From NCBI GenBank assembly GCA_037447655.1, contig JBBHKE010001811.1:22501-86500 (forward strand): a stretch of 64,000 nucleotides of DNA, read 5' to 3'. Below the pieces are notes generated by a model. It was not told the DNA's origin and made no database searches. It was given only the letters and a program-made list of their open reading frames with translations. The position numbers and the translations under genes are program-made. Source of the DNA: Zygnema cylindricum. Taxonomy: Eukaryota > Streptophyta > Zygnematophyceae > Zygnematales > Zygnemataceae. Of the stretch, positions 1 through 10,080 are shown piece by piece; the stretch's first letter is position 1; each line of letters opens with the position of its first letter.

Positions 1-299
1 CCACAACGGTGCACCGTATAACACCTTCTCTCTACTAAACTTTCGGTGCACCGTAGACCTACTAACGTCTCCGAGACAGCCTTTCTTAAAAACTTGGGAT
101 TTTTTTTTTTAGGAATCTTTAGGGTTTTTTCTTCCTTAAAAACTTGGAACTTGGAACCTTAGTGAGAGGAAGAAGAAGAGGGAGAACGATAAGGAGAGAG
201 AGAGAGAGAGGGTAGTGGGAGAGGGAGAGGGAGACTTACGTACGACTAGTGTTTTAATGTTAAAATTACATTTTGTTTACCTTTTTTTCCTACCATTAT

Positions 300-436
300 T
301 TTACCAGGTTACCCTCCGTTGGCAAAGAACCGTCCCCCGTTTTGCTCATTTTTGCTAAAAAAAGCGTTTTTTGCAAAAATGTACAAGAAACGGTTGCCTC
401 CCATTGGACCATTTTATTACCATCCTTTTTTTCCAT
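300..436 (-). pseudogene. Truncated third copy of the secreted-protein gene first exon
   Basis: Read on the minus strand from an ATG at 436, this stretch resembles the first coding bases of genes A (7584) and B (32955): the same start context, a second ATG eight codons on, a GGAGGCAA block and a GCAAAAAACG block. It has small deletions and runs into a stop before the signal-peptide part. The upstream promoter block at 655-950 matches in the same inverted order, so this is the 5' end of a third family copy, cut off toward the window start. I regard it as dead. Nothing recognisable of exons 2 or 3 lies within the window on this side, though they could lie beyond base 1. Confidence 0.6.
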
Positions 437-654
437 TTGTTTTACATTAAAATTGTAATTTTGTGATCAGCATGCATTCAGAGGGAGAGGGAGAGGGTGA
501 TGGGAGAGAGAGAGAGAGAGGAATAGCAAGAGGGAGAAGAAGAAGGAGAGTGATTCCAAGGTTCAAGGTTCAAAAATTCCTTCTTTTTTGGGATTTCTAA
601 GGATTTTTTTTTTTAGGGTTCAAAAATTCTTTCCGACAGAGCCTCTGCAATCAT

Positions 655-950
655 CCAGATGCCACGTGGCTTTCAAATCATCTCTCTTCCACAATATGCC
701 ACGTGGCAACACCTCCATTCCCATTCATTCCCCTCACCTTCTTTTTTCCCGCCCTAGTTTCGCACGTGCGAAGAAAACCTTCCAGCCAAATGCCAAATGA
801 AGCTTTTGACCAAATGACACTTCAAGCTTCTTCGTAAAAGTCAAAAAGATGTTTTCCACGTGTAGAAATCTTCGAAAAACGGTCAAAAAATCGCTCAAAA
901 TCGCTCATAATCGGTCAAAATCGGTCAAAATCGGTCAAAATCGCCTAGAA
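655..950 (-). promoter_or_regulatory. Inverted copy of the gene A/B promoter block with G-boxes
   Basis: Two GCCACGTGGC palindromes about 40 bases apart, a CGCACGTGCG palindrome near 760, and a run of imperfect AATCGGTCAA units at 870-945 reproduce, in reverse, the block upstream of genes A and B (about 6900-7280 and 32640-32900). CACGTG is the classic plant G-box/ABRE core bound by bZIP and bHLH factors; activity here is inferred, not shown. It belongs to the truncated gene copy at 300-436. Confidence 0.6.
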
Positions 951-1011
951 CGTTGGTTGTCTCGTACATAGTCGATGAATAAGGAAAGAGAACGAACTAG
1001 AACTGTTGGAT

Positions 1012-1190
1012 TGGCACGTGAAGCCGGTCCAATACGGGGTAGAATATGGAAATATCCATACTCGAGCCGCCCGTAATAAATCGGTACGGACCCGCCTGTC
1101 TCAACATCCAGCTGGTGGCACAGTGGTAGTGCGTTCGCAGCTGAAGTGAAAGGTCCCAGATGAACGTGCTCAAATACGCGTTGTTGATGT
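1012..1190 (+). repeat. Dispersed repeat containing a tRNA-like segment (copy 1)
   Basis: Shares sequence with the repeat inside intron 2 of gene A (10448-10696, opposite strand): a GTTGGATTGGCACGTGAA start, an ACGGACCCGC block, and a GTGGCACAGTGGTAGTGCG segment that resembles a Pol III box A. The box B part here (near 1160) is degenerate. The tRNA-like part is internal to the repeat, so it is not a textbook SINE head. The 1190-1480 stretch beyond it holds nothing I can assign. Confidence 0.5.
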
Positions 1191-1699
1191 TGGACGTTAG
1201 TGTTGGCAATGAGAGATTGAAAAGTTGCTTTTGAGCGTTCGAGGGTGATATTGCACGAGCTCAAAGGAGAGCTTAGTGAAAAGGAAAGAGATCGTCCTCC
1301 ACCGTGGAGACAACTTAAGATACAATAGGGACATCATCCACAATAAAACAAAAAGTGATATACGATAGCGGACGAATTTCCGAGTAAAGATTGTTATAAA
1401 AGGAACTCATCTTTTTTCACCACAGACAATATAATACTGGGAATTCTCCACATTTGCACCTTTTCAGTCAAATGAGAGACGAGGCACCTTTTCCTTCATA
1501 TTTTCTCTCTCATACTTCGTTGTGGCTCAAATTCATTCTAGTTCTCCGGATCTTCTTAAACAACACGCAGTCCACTTGATTTAGAAGTCAAAGATTTTTA
1601 GGTTTCCGAAGGCATTCAGGTACTTTCACTTCGAGAATCACCTCCAATGTTTTCCAAATTCAAATTTTCTGAAAATTTCCTCGTCCCTCTTTTAACCTT

Positions 1700-2480
1700 G
1701 GAGGCCAAATCGAACTCAATGTCCCAGTACATGCCTTTAATGTCAGGAAAATTTTGAATATCAGGAAATGGTCTACGTCGCGCTTCAGAGGCAAACCTTC
1801 CAGGAGCGTTGGGGGAAAGACATCACCATACTCCTCGAGAAGCTTTGTTACGACTTCCGAGGCCTCTGCGGAAGTCTTTCCTGAGCCGTGACCTCTTTTT
1901 GAGTCGAAGAAGGGATCTTTCTTACTCCATTCCTCCGAAATCCCCTCTTTCGTTTCCTATACGGGTCTGACGACCGCCATTCCATTAGTCTCCCCTTTCT
2001 TTAGTGCCTTCTTTAGCTGTAAGGCCGAAAGTAGGCGTCCCTGTTGCACTTCCTTACCAGCCCCTCCCACATTTACCTCAAACTCTTTTTCGCCTTTCCT
2101 AACTTTCAGGCTACCGTTTCTCTAATCGTTTGTCGTGTTCCATTTCCGCAGCCACTGTTTCTTTAGAATTACCTCATGGTTTCCAAGAGGTAAGACATGA
2201 AGCGTGTCATACAATTGGAATTTCCCTATTCGGACGCGTAATCTTGTGGTGCGATGGGTAATCGAGAGGGAGCTTCCGTCGGCCAATTGAACCGTCTGAC
2301 GATCTTGTAAAAACCACGAGAGGAAGTTTCAACTTTTTCACCTTCATCTCGTTGATGAAGTTCCCCGACGTGCGGGAGTCCACCATGAAGCTAGCAGCGC
2401 TAAATCCGATCCAACCTTAGAAAATCAAATGGTCTTCCCCTTTGCCAGCTAACCTCATGACATTAAGCTTGCCCTTTTTA
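1700..2480 (-). pseudogene. Ty3/gypsy protease-region remnant
   Basis: Read on the minus strand after the zinc knuckle at about 2484-2552, the sequence continues into an aspartic-protease-like stretch near 2350-2420 with a VDS...SGNFI signature, which in this family is normally D-S-G-A-T/S followed by NFI. The glycine of the DSG triad is lost and the frame is broken several times. Downstream (toward 1700) only short open pieces remain; I see no reverse transcriptase. A phrase with TTAATGTCAGGAAAATTTT near 1737-1760 recurs near 3958-3980, so part of this end may be LTR-derived. Confidence 0.5.
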
Positions 2481-2483
2481 GGA

Positions 2484-3330
2484 CCTCTCCGTTTTGGGCA
2501 ATCTTTGGCCATATGGTCCAGGTAACCGCATTGGAAGCATAAACCGTTTTGCTTTCTCCGCTAGAGCTATTCGTGGGACAGGTCATTGGTCTTGGCCTTC
2601 AAAGTCTTCTTTTTCTTCCTCAGTACATTGACCATGTCCTTATCCTTATCAATCGCCCCGAGCTCCATGGAAGTCGGACCATCGTCTCGACGCCCTCCCC
2701 CGCCGTTGCTGGACCCAAAATGATAGGATCTACGGAGGGTGAAGTGTATCGAATCGGTCCGTTCCGCAAACTGGATAATTGCTGAGAGGCTAGGAGTCGT
2801 ACTTTCTTGATCGAGCCATTGTTCCACATCCCTCGTGGAGGCCTTGAGCCCCTTCATGTAACGATCTACGGCTTCGTCCTTCGTCATCGTTGGTATTTAA
2901 ACCTTACATTCCAAGAATCGTTGCGTGTACTCTGACACCGAGGTGCGTTACTTTAGAGCCGAGATTGAGTCCCTCGCAGCCTTGACTGTGTTCACGGGTT
3001 GCCAAGAGTCACGGAGAAGTTGAATGAAAAGGGTCCAATCAGTGGGTATCTCCTCACTCTCGACCATGGTCCTCCACCATGCTCCCTCTGTCCCTTTTAG
3101 AAGACCGCCTGTATAATGAATCTTCACGATCCGATAGGCTGGGAAAATTCCCAAGGTAATTTGCAATGGAAAACAACCACGCATCGAGATTCGTGTGTCT
3201 GGCCGGGTCAAACTCGTCGCGAAGTCTCAACTTAGGTCGCCTCAAATCTCTCTCTATGCCTACGTGAGTTCTTTCACCAAGACGAGAGTCCAAGTTTGCG
3301 GCGGTGTCACTCAGGTGAGCATTCTGTAAT
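2484..3330 (-). pseudogene. Ty3/gypsy gag remnant with CCHC zinc knuckle
   Basis: Three minus-strand reading pieces (from about 3293, 3211 and 2887) together read as a retrotransposon gag of the plant gypsy type. There is an N-terminal NLDAWLFSIANYL stretch, a GLLKGT..WWR segment, then a W..F...L...W.PVN..KAARD core and a YMKGLK motif. It ends in a zinc knuckle CFQCGYLDHMAKDC at about 2500-2545. The frame changes between pieces show frameshifts, so no intact gag is made. The order PBS, gag, knuckle, protease reads right to left and fits the LTR at 3432 onward. Gag forms the virus-like particle and the knuckle binds element RNA. Confidence 0.75.
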
Positions 3331-3418
3331 CTAACGTTTTTTAACTCCGAAGAACTTGCGCCAACATTTTCGATGTGGATACGCTGTGCTCACCCATGTT
3401 GTCAAGTCACGAGGATCG

Positions 3419-3430
3419 GCTCTGATACCA
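3419..3430 (-). promoter_or_regulatory. Primer binding site (initiator Met tRNA type)
   Basis: On the minus strand this reads TGGTATCAGAGC, the common LTR-retrotransposon primer site complementary to the 3' end of initiator Met tRNA. It lies one base inside an LTR edge that ends ...CCTTTTACA and fixes the orientation of the gypsy remnant. Confidence 0.85.
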
Positions 3431-3431
3431 A

Positions 3432-4000
3432 TGTAAAAGGAATGAGAATAATACACCCCACCCACAATGCACAGCGGAAATAACCCCAAGAATCCTCTCG
3501 TAGCAACAGTAGAGACACACAGTATTCAAAGTAAGAGTTGAACTTTATTGATCGGGAAGAGATTACAAGTTGAAGGCTCACTGCGATATTCTACCGCGAA
3601 AGAGAGTGTCTTTCCACTAAGTCTATTTGGCTATATAAACTAGTTATCTCATAGTAAACTTGGCGTTACTTTGATGTACACGTATACATTCTCGGTCAAC
3701 CACAATCTATCCAAACTATCTTCTAAAACAATATGTTCCAAACTATGCTCTGCGGCGTTGCAATGCTGCTATGCTATGTTGTTATGCTGCCACGATGCGC
3801 TGCTATGCTACATTACTAAGTTGCTATGGTGCTATGCTGCGATAACCTGGCATCGCAGCTGCGCTGCTCTGAACCACGACTATAACAACCCTGTTTCTAA
3901 CCTGCAAGGTATACAATTTCGTAACCCTGTTACAAAATGTCCTGGTATATGCCTTCAATGTCAGGAAAATTTCGAACATCAAAATCTTCATAAAAATTAA
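3432..4000 (-). repeat. 5' LTR of the gypsy remnant (outer end uncertain)
   Basis: The inner edge is set by the primer site: on the plus strand the LTR starts TGTAAAAGG at 3432. It contains a TATATAAA-like box for minus-strand transcription near 3632 and a short imperfect ATGCTGCT-type repeat at about 3757-3860. The outer end is not defined; 4000 is a guess based on loss of recognisable structure. No matching 3' LTR was found to the left, so the element is truncated. Confidence 0.55.
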
Positions 4001-4428
4001 GATTCGAAAAACTCTTCGTCGATCGAGAAATCGTGGATAAATGGTCCTCATAAAAATCCACATTGGGGATTCCTCAATGATATTAGAAGTCGGATCATTA
4101 ATCTAATAAAGGCTCCTTTCGTGGCTAAAACCAAGAAATAACCGGACCAAGTTCGAGATGCAAATTTTCCCTCCTCTTTTGAGATTTCACATAGACCATA
4201 GCAGAACACCTCTAAAGCGTCTAACAATCGGGAGCAAATTTCCGGGGGAGGAAGAAATCGTGCACCCTAGAGGTGCATGATTGAAACAAACTACAATATT
4301 GATTTTTTTTTTCATTTTTCTATAATTGTCTCGCTTTTCGATTCCTAGATCAACATATTCTCTTCACTGTAAACCACCTTCTAAAGACGTTTGAGACTTT
4401 ATTGACCTTTTGTTTATTTCTTCCATGA

Positions 4429-4840
4429 TTAATAGTTTGTCCCTCTAAAGAGGACGGTATTTTTGGGCATCATTTGAACTTGCTCCTCCTTGTCACTCCA
4501 TTCATCAAGGTCAAAAAAATCTTTAGTGGGAAGTTTTCCCTTCCAAATTACCTGTTTTCTTTCCTCCTCATCCTCCGTACATCCATCCGGATCACCAATT
4601 CTTAGATCGAGATTCGGATCTCCGAAGAATGAAGATCTCCCTACACGATTTCTTTCGGATATTCGTTTATCTACATAGTGACAAAGGCCGTCAATTAATT
4701 TTTGGCGATGGTGGTCCTCGATGTTGTTCACCTTTTTCTTTCCCTCATTTGATCGAATTGACCGGTGGGGAGAGAATCCTCAAAAGATGCCATGTTGAAC
4801 GTAAAGTAGGCTTCCCTTGCTTTCAAATTCGGTGAGGATT
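4429..4840 (-). pseudogene. Ty1/copia gag N-terminal fragment
   Basis: The minus-strand peptide (ATG at 4731) has an acidic, low-complexity segment followed by MPKNTVLFRGTNY. It matches the start of the gag globular domain in the complete copia element at 24.6-31.2 kb, which has MPRKTVVFNGSNY in the same place. After this point the frame stops, so only the gag N-terminus survives. It is probably the stump of an element whose LTR lay to the right (4840-5400), where a GACGCGAAACGAAAC phrase recalls the LTRs at 25.0 and 31.1 kb. The 4000-4430 and 5400-5900 stretches hold no recognisable gene. Confidence 0.6.
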
Positions 4841-6664
4841 CAGATCGCTCGACGGAGCCAAATGTGGAGGATGTGGAATGAAAGGAGGTAGGCGCTTCTT
4901 TTTTTTCCCTCCCATGGCTGCCAAACTAGCCACTTCTCCCGCCTCACACGAGCACACAAGGCTCCTATACCACTTAATGGATCGTCAGACAAAGACAACT
5001 TTAAAAAAGATAAGAGGAAGCAATAGAAATAGATCACAGAAGAGAGGTCATTCCACGGAAACAAATATATTCCTTGGGAAATATTTATTCACAAAATGAT
5101 ACTTCACTCTCTCTCTGTACGTCTCAATATATAATTTCTTCAATCGTAATGTAACAACTTCTATCGAAACGAAATTTTAAATAAAATGTGCACTATGCAC
5201 CTACCAATTAATTGACTAATATAAGCGAAACAACATTTGTACAACATTTATATTCAAATATGTTCAACTAGAATTTAGCTGCCGCGAAGCAAAATCTATG
5301 CAAGACTAAGAACTATGACGCGAAACGAAACATAAACAATCTTAAACCAAACTAAACAATCGAGCGTAAACTCGTGCAACGGCTGATTACATAATCGAAC
5401 CTTATAGTCCATTGTGACATGTATCTTTATCATCCACATGCAGCGCTTCTACACTTTTTCTCGTTGACTACCACCTCCATGAGGAGATTAGCGCAAATAT
5501 GGAAACGTTTGAGCGATTGCTTCATGGATGAACACCCTAGCATAATCCAACGGTTATTGTTGACTCTCGCAGCTTTGGAGAATCTTGATAAAATCTTATG
5601 AAATGTTATTTATATTGAACGAAACAAAAAACAATGTACGACATGGTACGGAAAGGGACAAATTTCAAAACATAGCCTCACTTTTGGTTTGTTGGAGCTT
5701 CATCCTCATCGATTGAGAAAAGAAAAAAAACAAAATAAAGAAGCCATGGCCTAAAGTTCTAAAATTAGTGAGATCGACGCTGTCAGAGTGCGCAGGACGT
5801 CACGATGTCTCAAAAACATACACATCCACAATATCACAAAATAATAGACATTTACAAATTTGAATCGTAAGATGATTATGTAGCGTCTACAATTTTCACA
5901 GAATAATCAATGATCTCGTTTTCGCACACTGGAACACTCCAAAAACCAATGTACATACAGAGAATCGTCACGAAACAAGTGAATCGGTTTGCCTCAGTTA
6001 AATCGGCACACAGCTTACAAGAGGAAGAGGTCACAATCGGGTCCCCGAATCCGTACACGATCTGTACCCAGCCGGCCGGCATTGGATCCGGAGCGGATTC
6101 GACTGCCGTTTTTTCCGGGGCGGCCGGATTCGGCCGTTTGATTCAGAAACAACAAACAAAAAAACGGTTGTCTTTGTCTTATTCACGGTAAGTTTCGCGA
6201 GGCGGTCGCTGATGTCGACACGAGCGGCGCATTAAATTCAAGCCGGATAAAATGTTGCCTCGTCAGCATGCTTGACTTTGACTTTGACTTCAATGGTGTT
6301 GCTTAGCGTTTTAAATGTTTCATGTCTTAATCTTAAAAACGTTTAAACAGCTTTTCGAAGTTTTAGAGTCCAAGGCGTCGTTTTTTTTTTTTTTTTAATG
6401 CCGTATACAAACTATACAAGGTTCAAACAGTATAAAGTGTGGTTGAATCGGAAAAACGAGGGTTAAATCGTAACTACTAGAGGTCAAAAATGAAACAAGA
6501 GGGTTAAACCGTCACATCACATGTCTTGGTCGTTTAGACGGCGTGCACGCGTACGGCCATCGCACGCGAGGCACAAATGCCAGCGCATGCATTCCTTCCA
6601 TTTGCCATTCTCGCCGCGCCGCCACGCCTGCCTGCGAAGGCGGATAACTTTAGATATATGTAAC

Positions 6665-6710
6665 GTGGAATTCAATAAATAATATATATAAATATATATA
6701 TAAATATATA

Positions 6711-6803
<93 letters not shown>
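6665..6803. repeat. (TA)n microsatellite
   Basis: More than 100 bases of near-perfect alternating T and A in the upstream region of gene A, not present at the corresponding place upstream of gene B. Such tracts are cruciform-prone and length-variable. Confidence 0.95.
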
Positions 6804-6914
6804 TGAAGATATAATATATCGCCGCGCCTGCCTGCGAACTGTGACTTGCGGCGTCACGTTAGTTCCTCGCAGCGACAAATTGCGCGACAAATTGCGCGAC
6901 ATTGCCAACATAAT

Positions 6915-7050
6915 TTTCGGGCGATTTTTGGGCGATTTTGAGCGATTTTGAGCGATTTTGAGCGATTTCGAACTATTTTGAGCGATTTTAATCGATTTTG
7001 AGTGATTTTGAACGATTTTGAGCGATTTTTTGGGAGATTTGAGCGAATTT
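6915..7050 (+). repeat. GCGATTTTGA minisatellite upstream of gene A
   Basis: About a dozen imperfect copies of a 10-11 base unit (AGCGATTTTG with C/A and T/C variants). The same type of repeat lies inverted at 870-945. Gene B retains only a short version near 32675-32690 (GCGATTTTGACCGATTTT), so the array has changed length between duplicates. Confidence 0.85.
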
Positions 7051-7079
7051 GTGAACGATTTCTGATCGAATTCTGCACG

Positions 7080-7583
7080 TGGAAAACCTTTTTGGACTTT
7101 TACGAAGAAGCTGGAGGTGTCATTTGGTCAAAAGCTTCATTTGGCATTTCGCTGGAAGGTTTTTTTCGCACGTGCGAAATTAGGGCGGGAAAATAGAAGG
7201 TGAGGGGAATGTTGGGAATTGGAGGTGTTGCCACGTGGCATATTGTGGAAGAGAGATGGTTTGAAAGCCACGTGGCAGCTGGATGATAGCTGAGATTTTA
7301 TCGCAACGAATTTTCGAACCCTATAAAATCCTTATAAAATCCCAAAAAAAAAGGAATTTTGAACCTTAAACGTTGGAATCACTCTCCTTCTTCTTCTCCC
7401 TCTTCTCTTCCCTATCGCTCTCCCTCTCTCTCCCTCGCCATCTCCCTCTCCCTTCCTTTCCATCTCTCTCTCTCCCTCTAAATGCATGGTGACTTGGAAC
7501 ACAAAATAACGATTTAATTTTAGCATGTGTTATGTTAAACTCAAATTGTTCACTTTTAAAAAACGAAAACAATGTAAAAACAA
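7080..7583 (+). promoter_or_regulatory. Gene A promoter and 5' leader: three CACGTG palindromes, TATA boxes, CT-rich leader
   Basis: Visible elements are CGCACGTGCG at 7167-7176, GCCACGTGGC at 7230-7239 and again at 7267-7276, TATAAAA at 7322 and again at 7333, then a CT-rich leader at 7380-7480 and the ATG at 7584. G-box pairs of this kind in plants bind bZIP/bHLH regulators in light or abscisic-acid responses; that role here is inference. In gene B the region from just after the last G-box (about 7290) to about 7545, which contains the TATA boxes and CT-rich leader, is missing. Confidence 0.65.
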
Positions 7584-8574
7584 ATGGCAAGAAAGGTTGG
7601 TACTAAAATGGACCAAATAGGAGGCAATCGTATCTTGGCAGGTGGCAAAACGAGTAACGATTTTTTTCGCAAAAAACGTTTTTACAAGAGAATGGCAAAA
7701 ACGATGTCCTCCGCCTTCTTCCTCTTCCTTGCCATTGCCATCCCTCCCTTGGTGTCGGCCACTCCTCTTTTGACACACAAAGATGGTACGTCCCTCCTTA
7801 CGTGGATTGACTTTTTCCTTTGGGAAAGAGTTTGTGCTCTCTCGCGCTCAGCTCTCTCTCTCTCTCTCTCTCTCAGCCATGGCTCTTTTGTTTGAACATT
7901 CATAAGAGTCATTTGCATCATTTTCTATTCATTGTCCCTCGATATTTATTCAGTATTCAAATCTTTATTTGTTGTTCAAGATGCAACTTATGACATTGAA
8001 ATATACAATAGAAAGATTTGAAAACTAGGAAAACATGTTAATGCTGACGGGCATGCAATTTTTTTGATATTCTTTTTCAACCAAACTATTTTTTTATGAC
8101 ATTGAAATGACGTCGATGACACATTTGTTTGTATGTTTATGGATGTTAAACACGTTCGTATTTTTTGCAGCTATTTAATTCCTACGTATACTACTTGTAT
8201 ATACAGTGTTTATTAAGACACGACTCTAATTAGAGCTATTTGGCAAAAAGTTTTGGGAAAATGAAAGAATGTGCAAAACATTTTTCCAAATTTCAATTGC
8301 GACGTATATATTTTCGAGTCGGTAAACAAAAAAAGTATTTTTCGGGAAATACCCAAAGAAAATTATGGCATATACGCAATACATACATATGTTTATGCAT
8401 AATCGGCTTACACCTCTTCCTCTTTTTTTGTCGTTTTTCAGCTTCTTTAGAGTCCATACGCACAATTTTAGAGTTTCTACATGCTCTAACATTCCTGGGA
8501 CATGTGCCTTTCGTTCTCTTCTCTCTCACTCTCTCGCCCCCATCCACTCTCTCTCTCTCTCTGTTTCTCTCTCT

Positions 8575-8611
<37 letters not shown>

Positions 8612-10035
8612 CCCCTTTTCCTAAGCCAGAATCATTTTAAGGTATCCTCTCTCTTTTTCCCTCTCTACCTCCCCTCACTAGATTGTTTTGTACCTAAATT
8701 TCTTTCTCACGTTCCACGATTGATCTTTTTCTTGTGATATCTTTGATTCATTTTCCTTTTCCATTTTGCTTTTACTTTTGGGATGTAAGTCTTGTGACAT
8801 CCTCATGTTCATATATTTTACAATTTGGACGATTATTATTTCTTTGAAATCTTTCACCAAATAACATTTAGTATTTTGTTTGAAAAAACTACCTATAAAC
8901 TGATTAACAATACTTGTTTTTTAACGATATAACCGTGTCTTGAATATGTTTTCCAAAGAAAATCCTCAATTTTCTACGAATTCACAAAATGAACAAGTAC
9001 TTTTCTATTAAACTAACCAAATAATAATCAATATCCTACTAAGCTAACAAATGAACACTCAATTTTCTTCCTCCTTCCCCCATTCTCTTCCACTCCTTGC
9101 CCTCTCCCCCTCTCGTTTTTCCTCGCCCTCTCCCTCTCCCACTTCCTATCCCTCTCTCTCTCTACTCCATCTCCCCCACCATCTACTCCCTCTCCTTCTC
9201 TATATTCCTTTCCCTCTCCCTGTTCTTCTTTCTAATCTAGTATGTCTACGAATTGTGGGTTTGTGGGATTTTCTTTTTTGCAGATATAACTGTCCTGACT
9301 TCTGCATCCAATGGGACTAATCCATTAAGTGGAAATTCGACTTTATTCGAAACCAAAGAGCGCAACATCACAACATCGATTGAAGAAAAAGTAAGCTCAC
9401 TCACCCTATTCTCACTCCCATCATCTCTCTCTCCATCCCTCTCTCTCTCCTCTCTTAACACTATCTCCTTCTCTGTCTCTCATTCCACGCAATCCATCTC
9501 TCCCACTTTCTCTCTCCTCTCTCTCTACCCTTGTTCTCTCACCCCGTCTCTCCGTCATTTTCACTCCCCCCACTCTCACCCACTCTCTCGATAACTCCCT
9601 CCCTTTCTCATTTTACCTCTCCTCACTTTCTCTTGTTTTCCCTGTCTCGCACACTCCCACTTCCTTCCTCTCACCTTCACTCTCGTGCACTCTCCCGTTT
9701 CATCTCACTTTCTTTTTCATCTATCTCACTTTTTCTCTCACTCTCCCTCTCTCTCTTCACCTCTCTTTCTATCTCCATTCTGCTCTTACTCTCTCGCTCT
9801 ATCCTACTCTCCCTACCCCCCTCCTCTCCCCCCCTGTTTTTGTTCCTCTCTGCCTCTCGCACTCCATCTCTTTCTCGATATCCATCTCACTTTCTCCCTC
9901 TATATCCCGTTTTCTCTCCGCACCCACTTTTCATCTCTCCCGTCTCTCTCTCCACCTCTCTCTCGATCCCTCTCTCTCTCTCTAATTTCTAGCTCTATTT
10001 TTTTACTCTTTCTCAATCTCTTCTATCTCTCTCTC

Positions 10036-10080
<45 letters not shown>

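Noticed and set aside
8441-8512. Possible extra exon after TTTTTCAG in intron 1, conserved in gene B at 34018
   Set aside because: The borders do not keep phase; inclusion would put a stop at the start of exon 2. Conservation follows from recent duplication of the whole intron.
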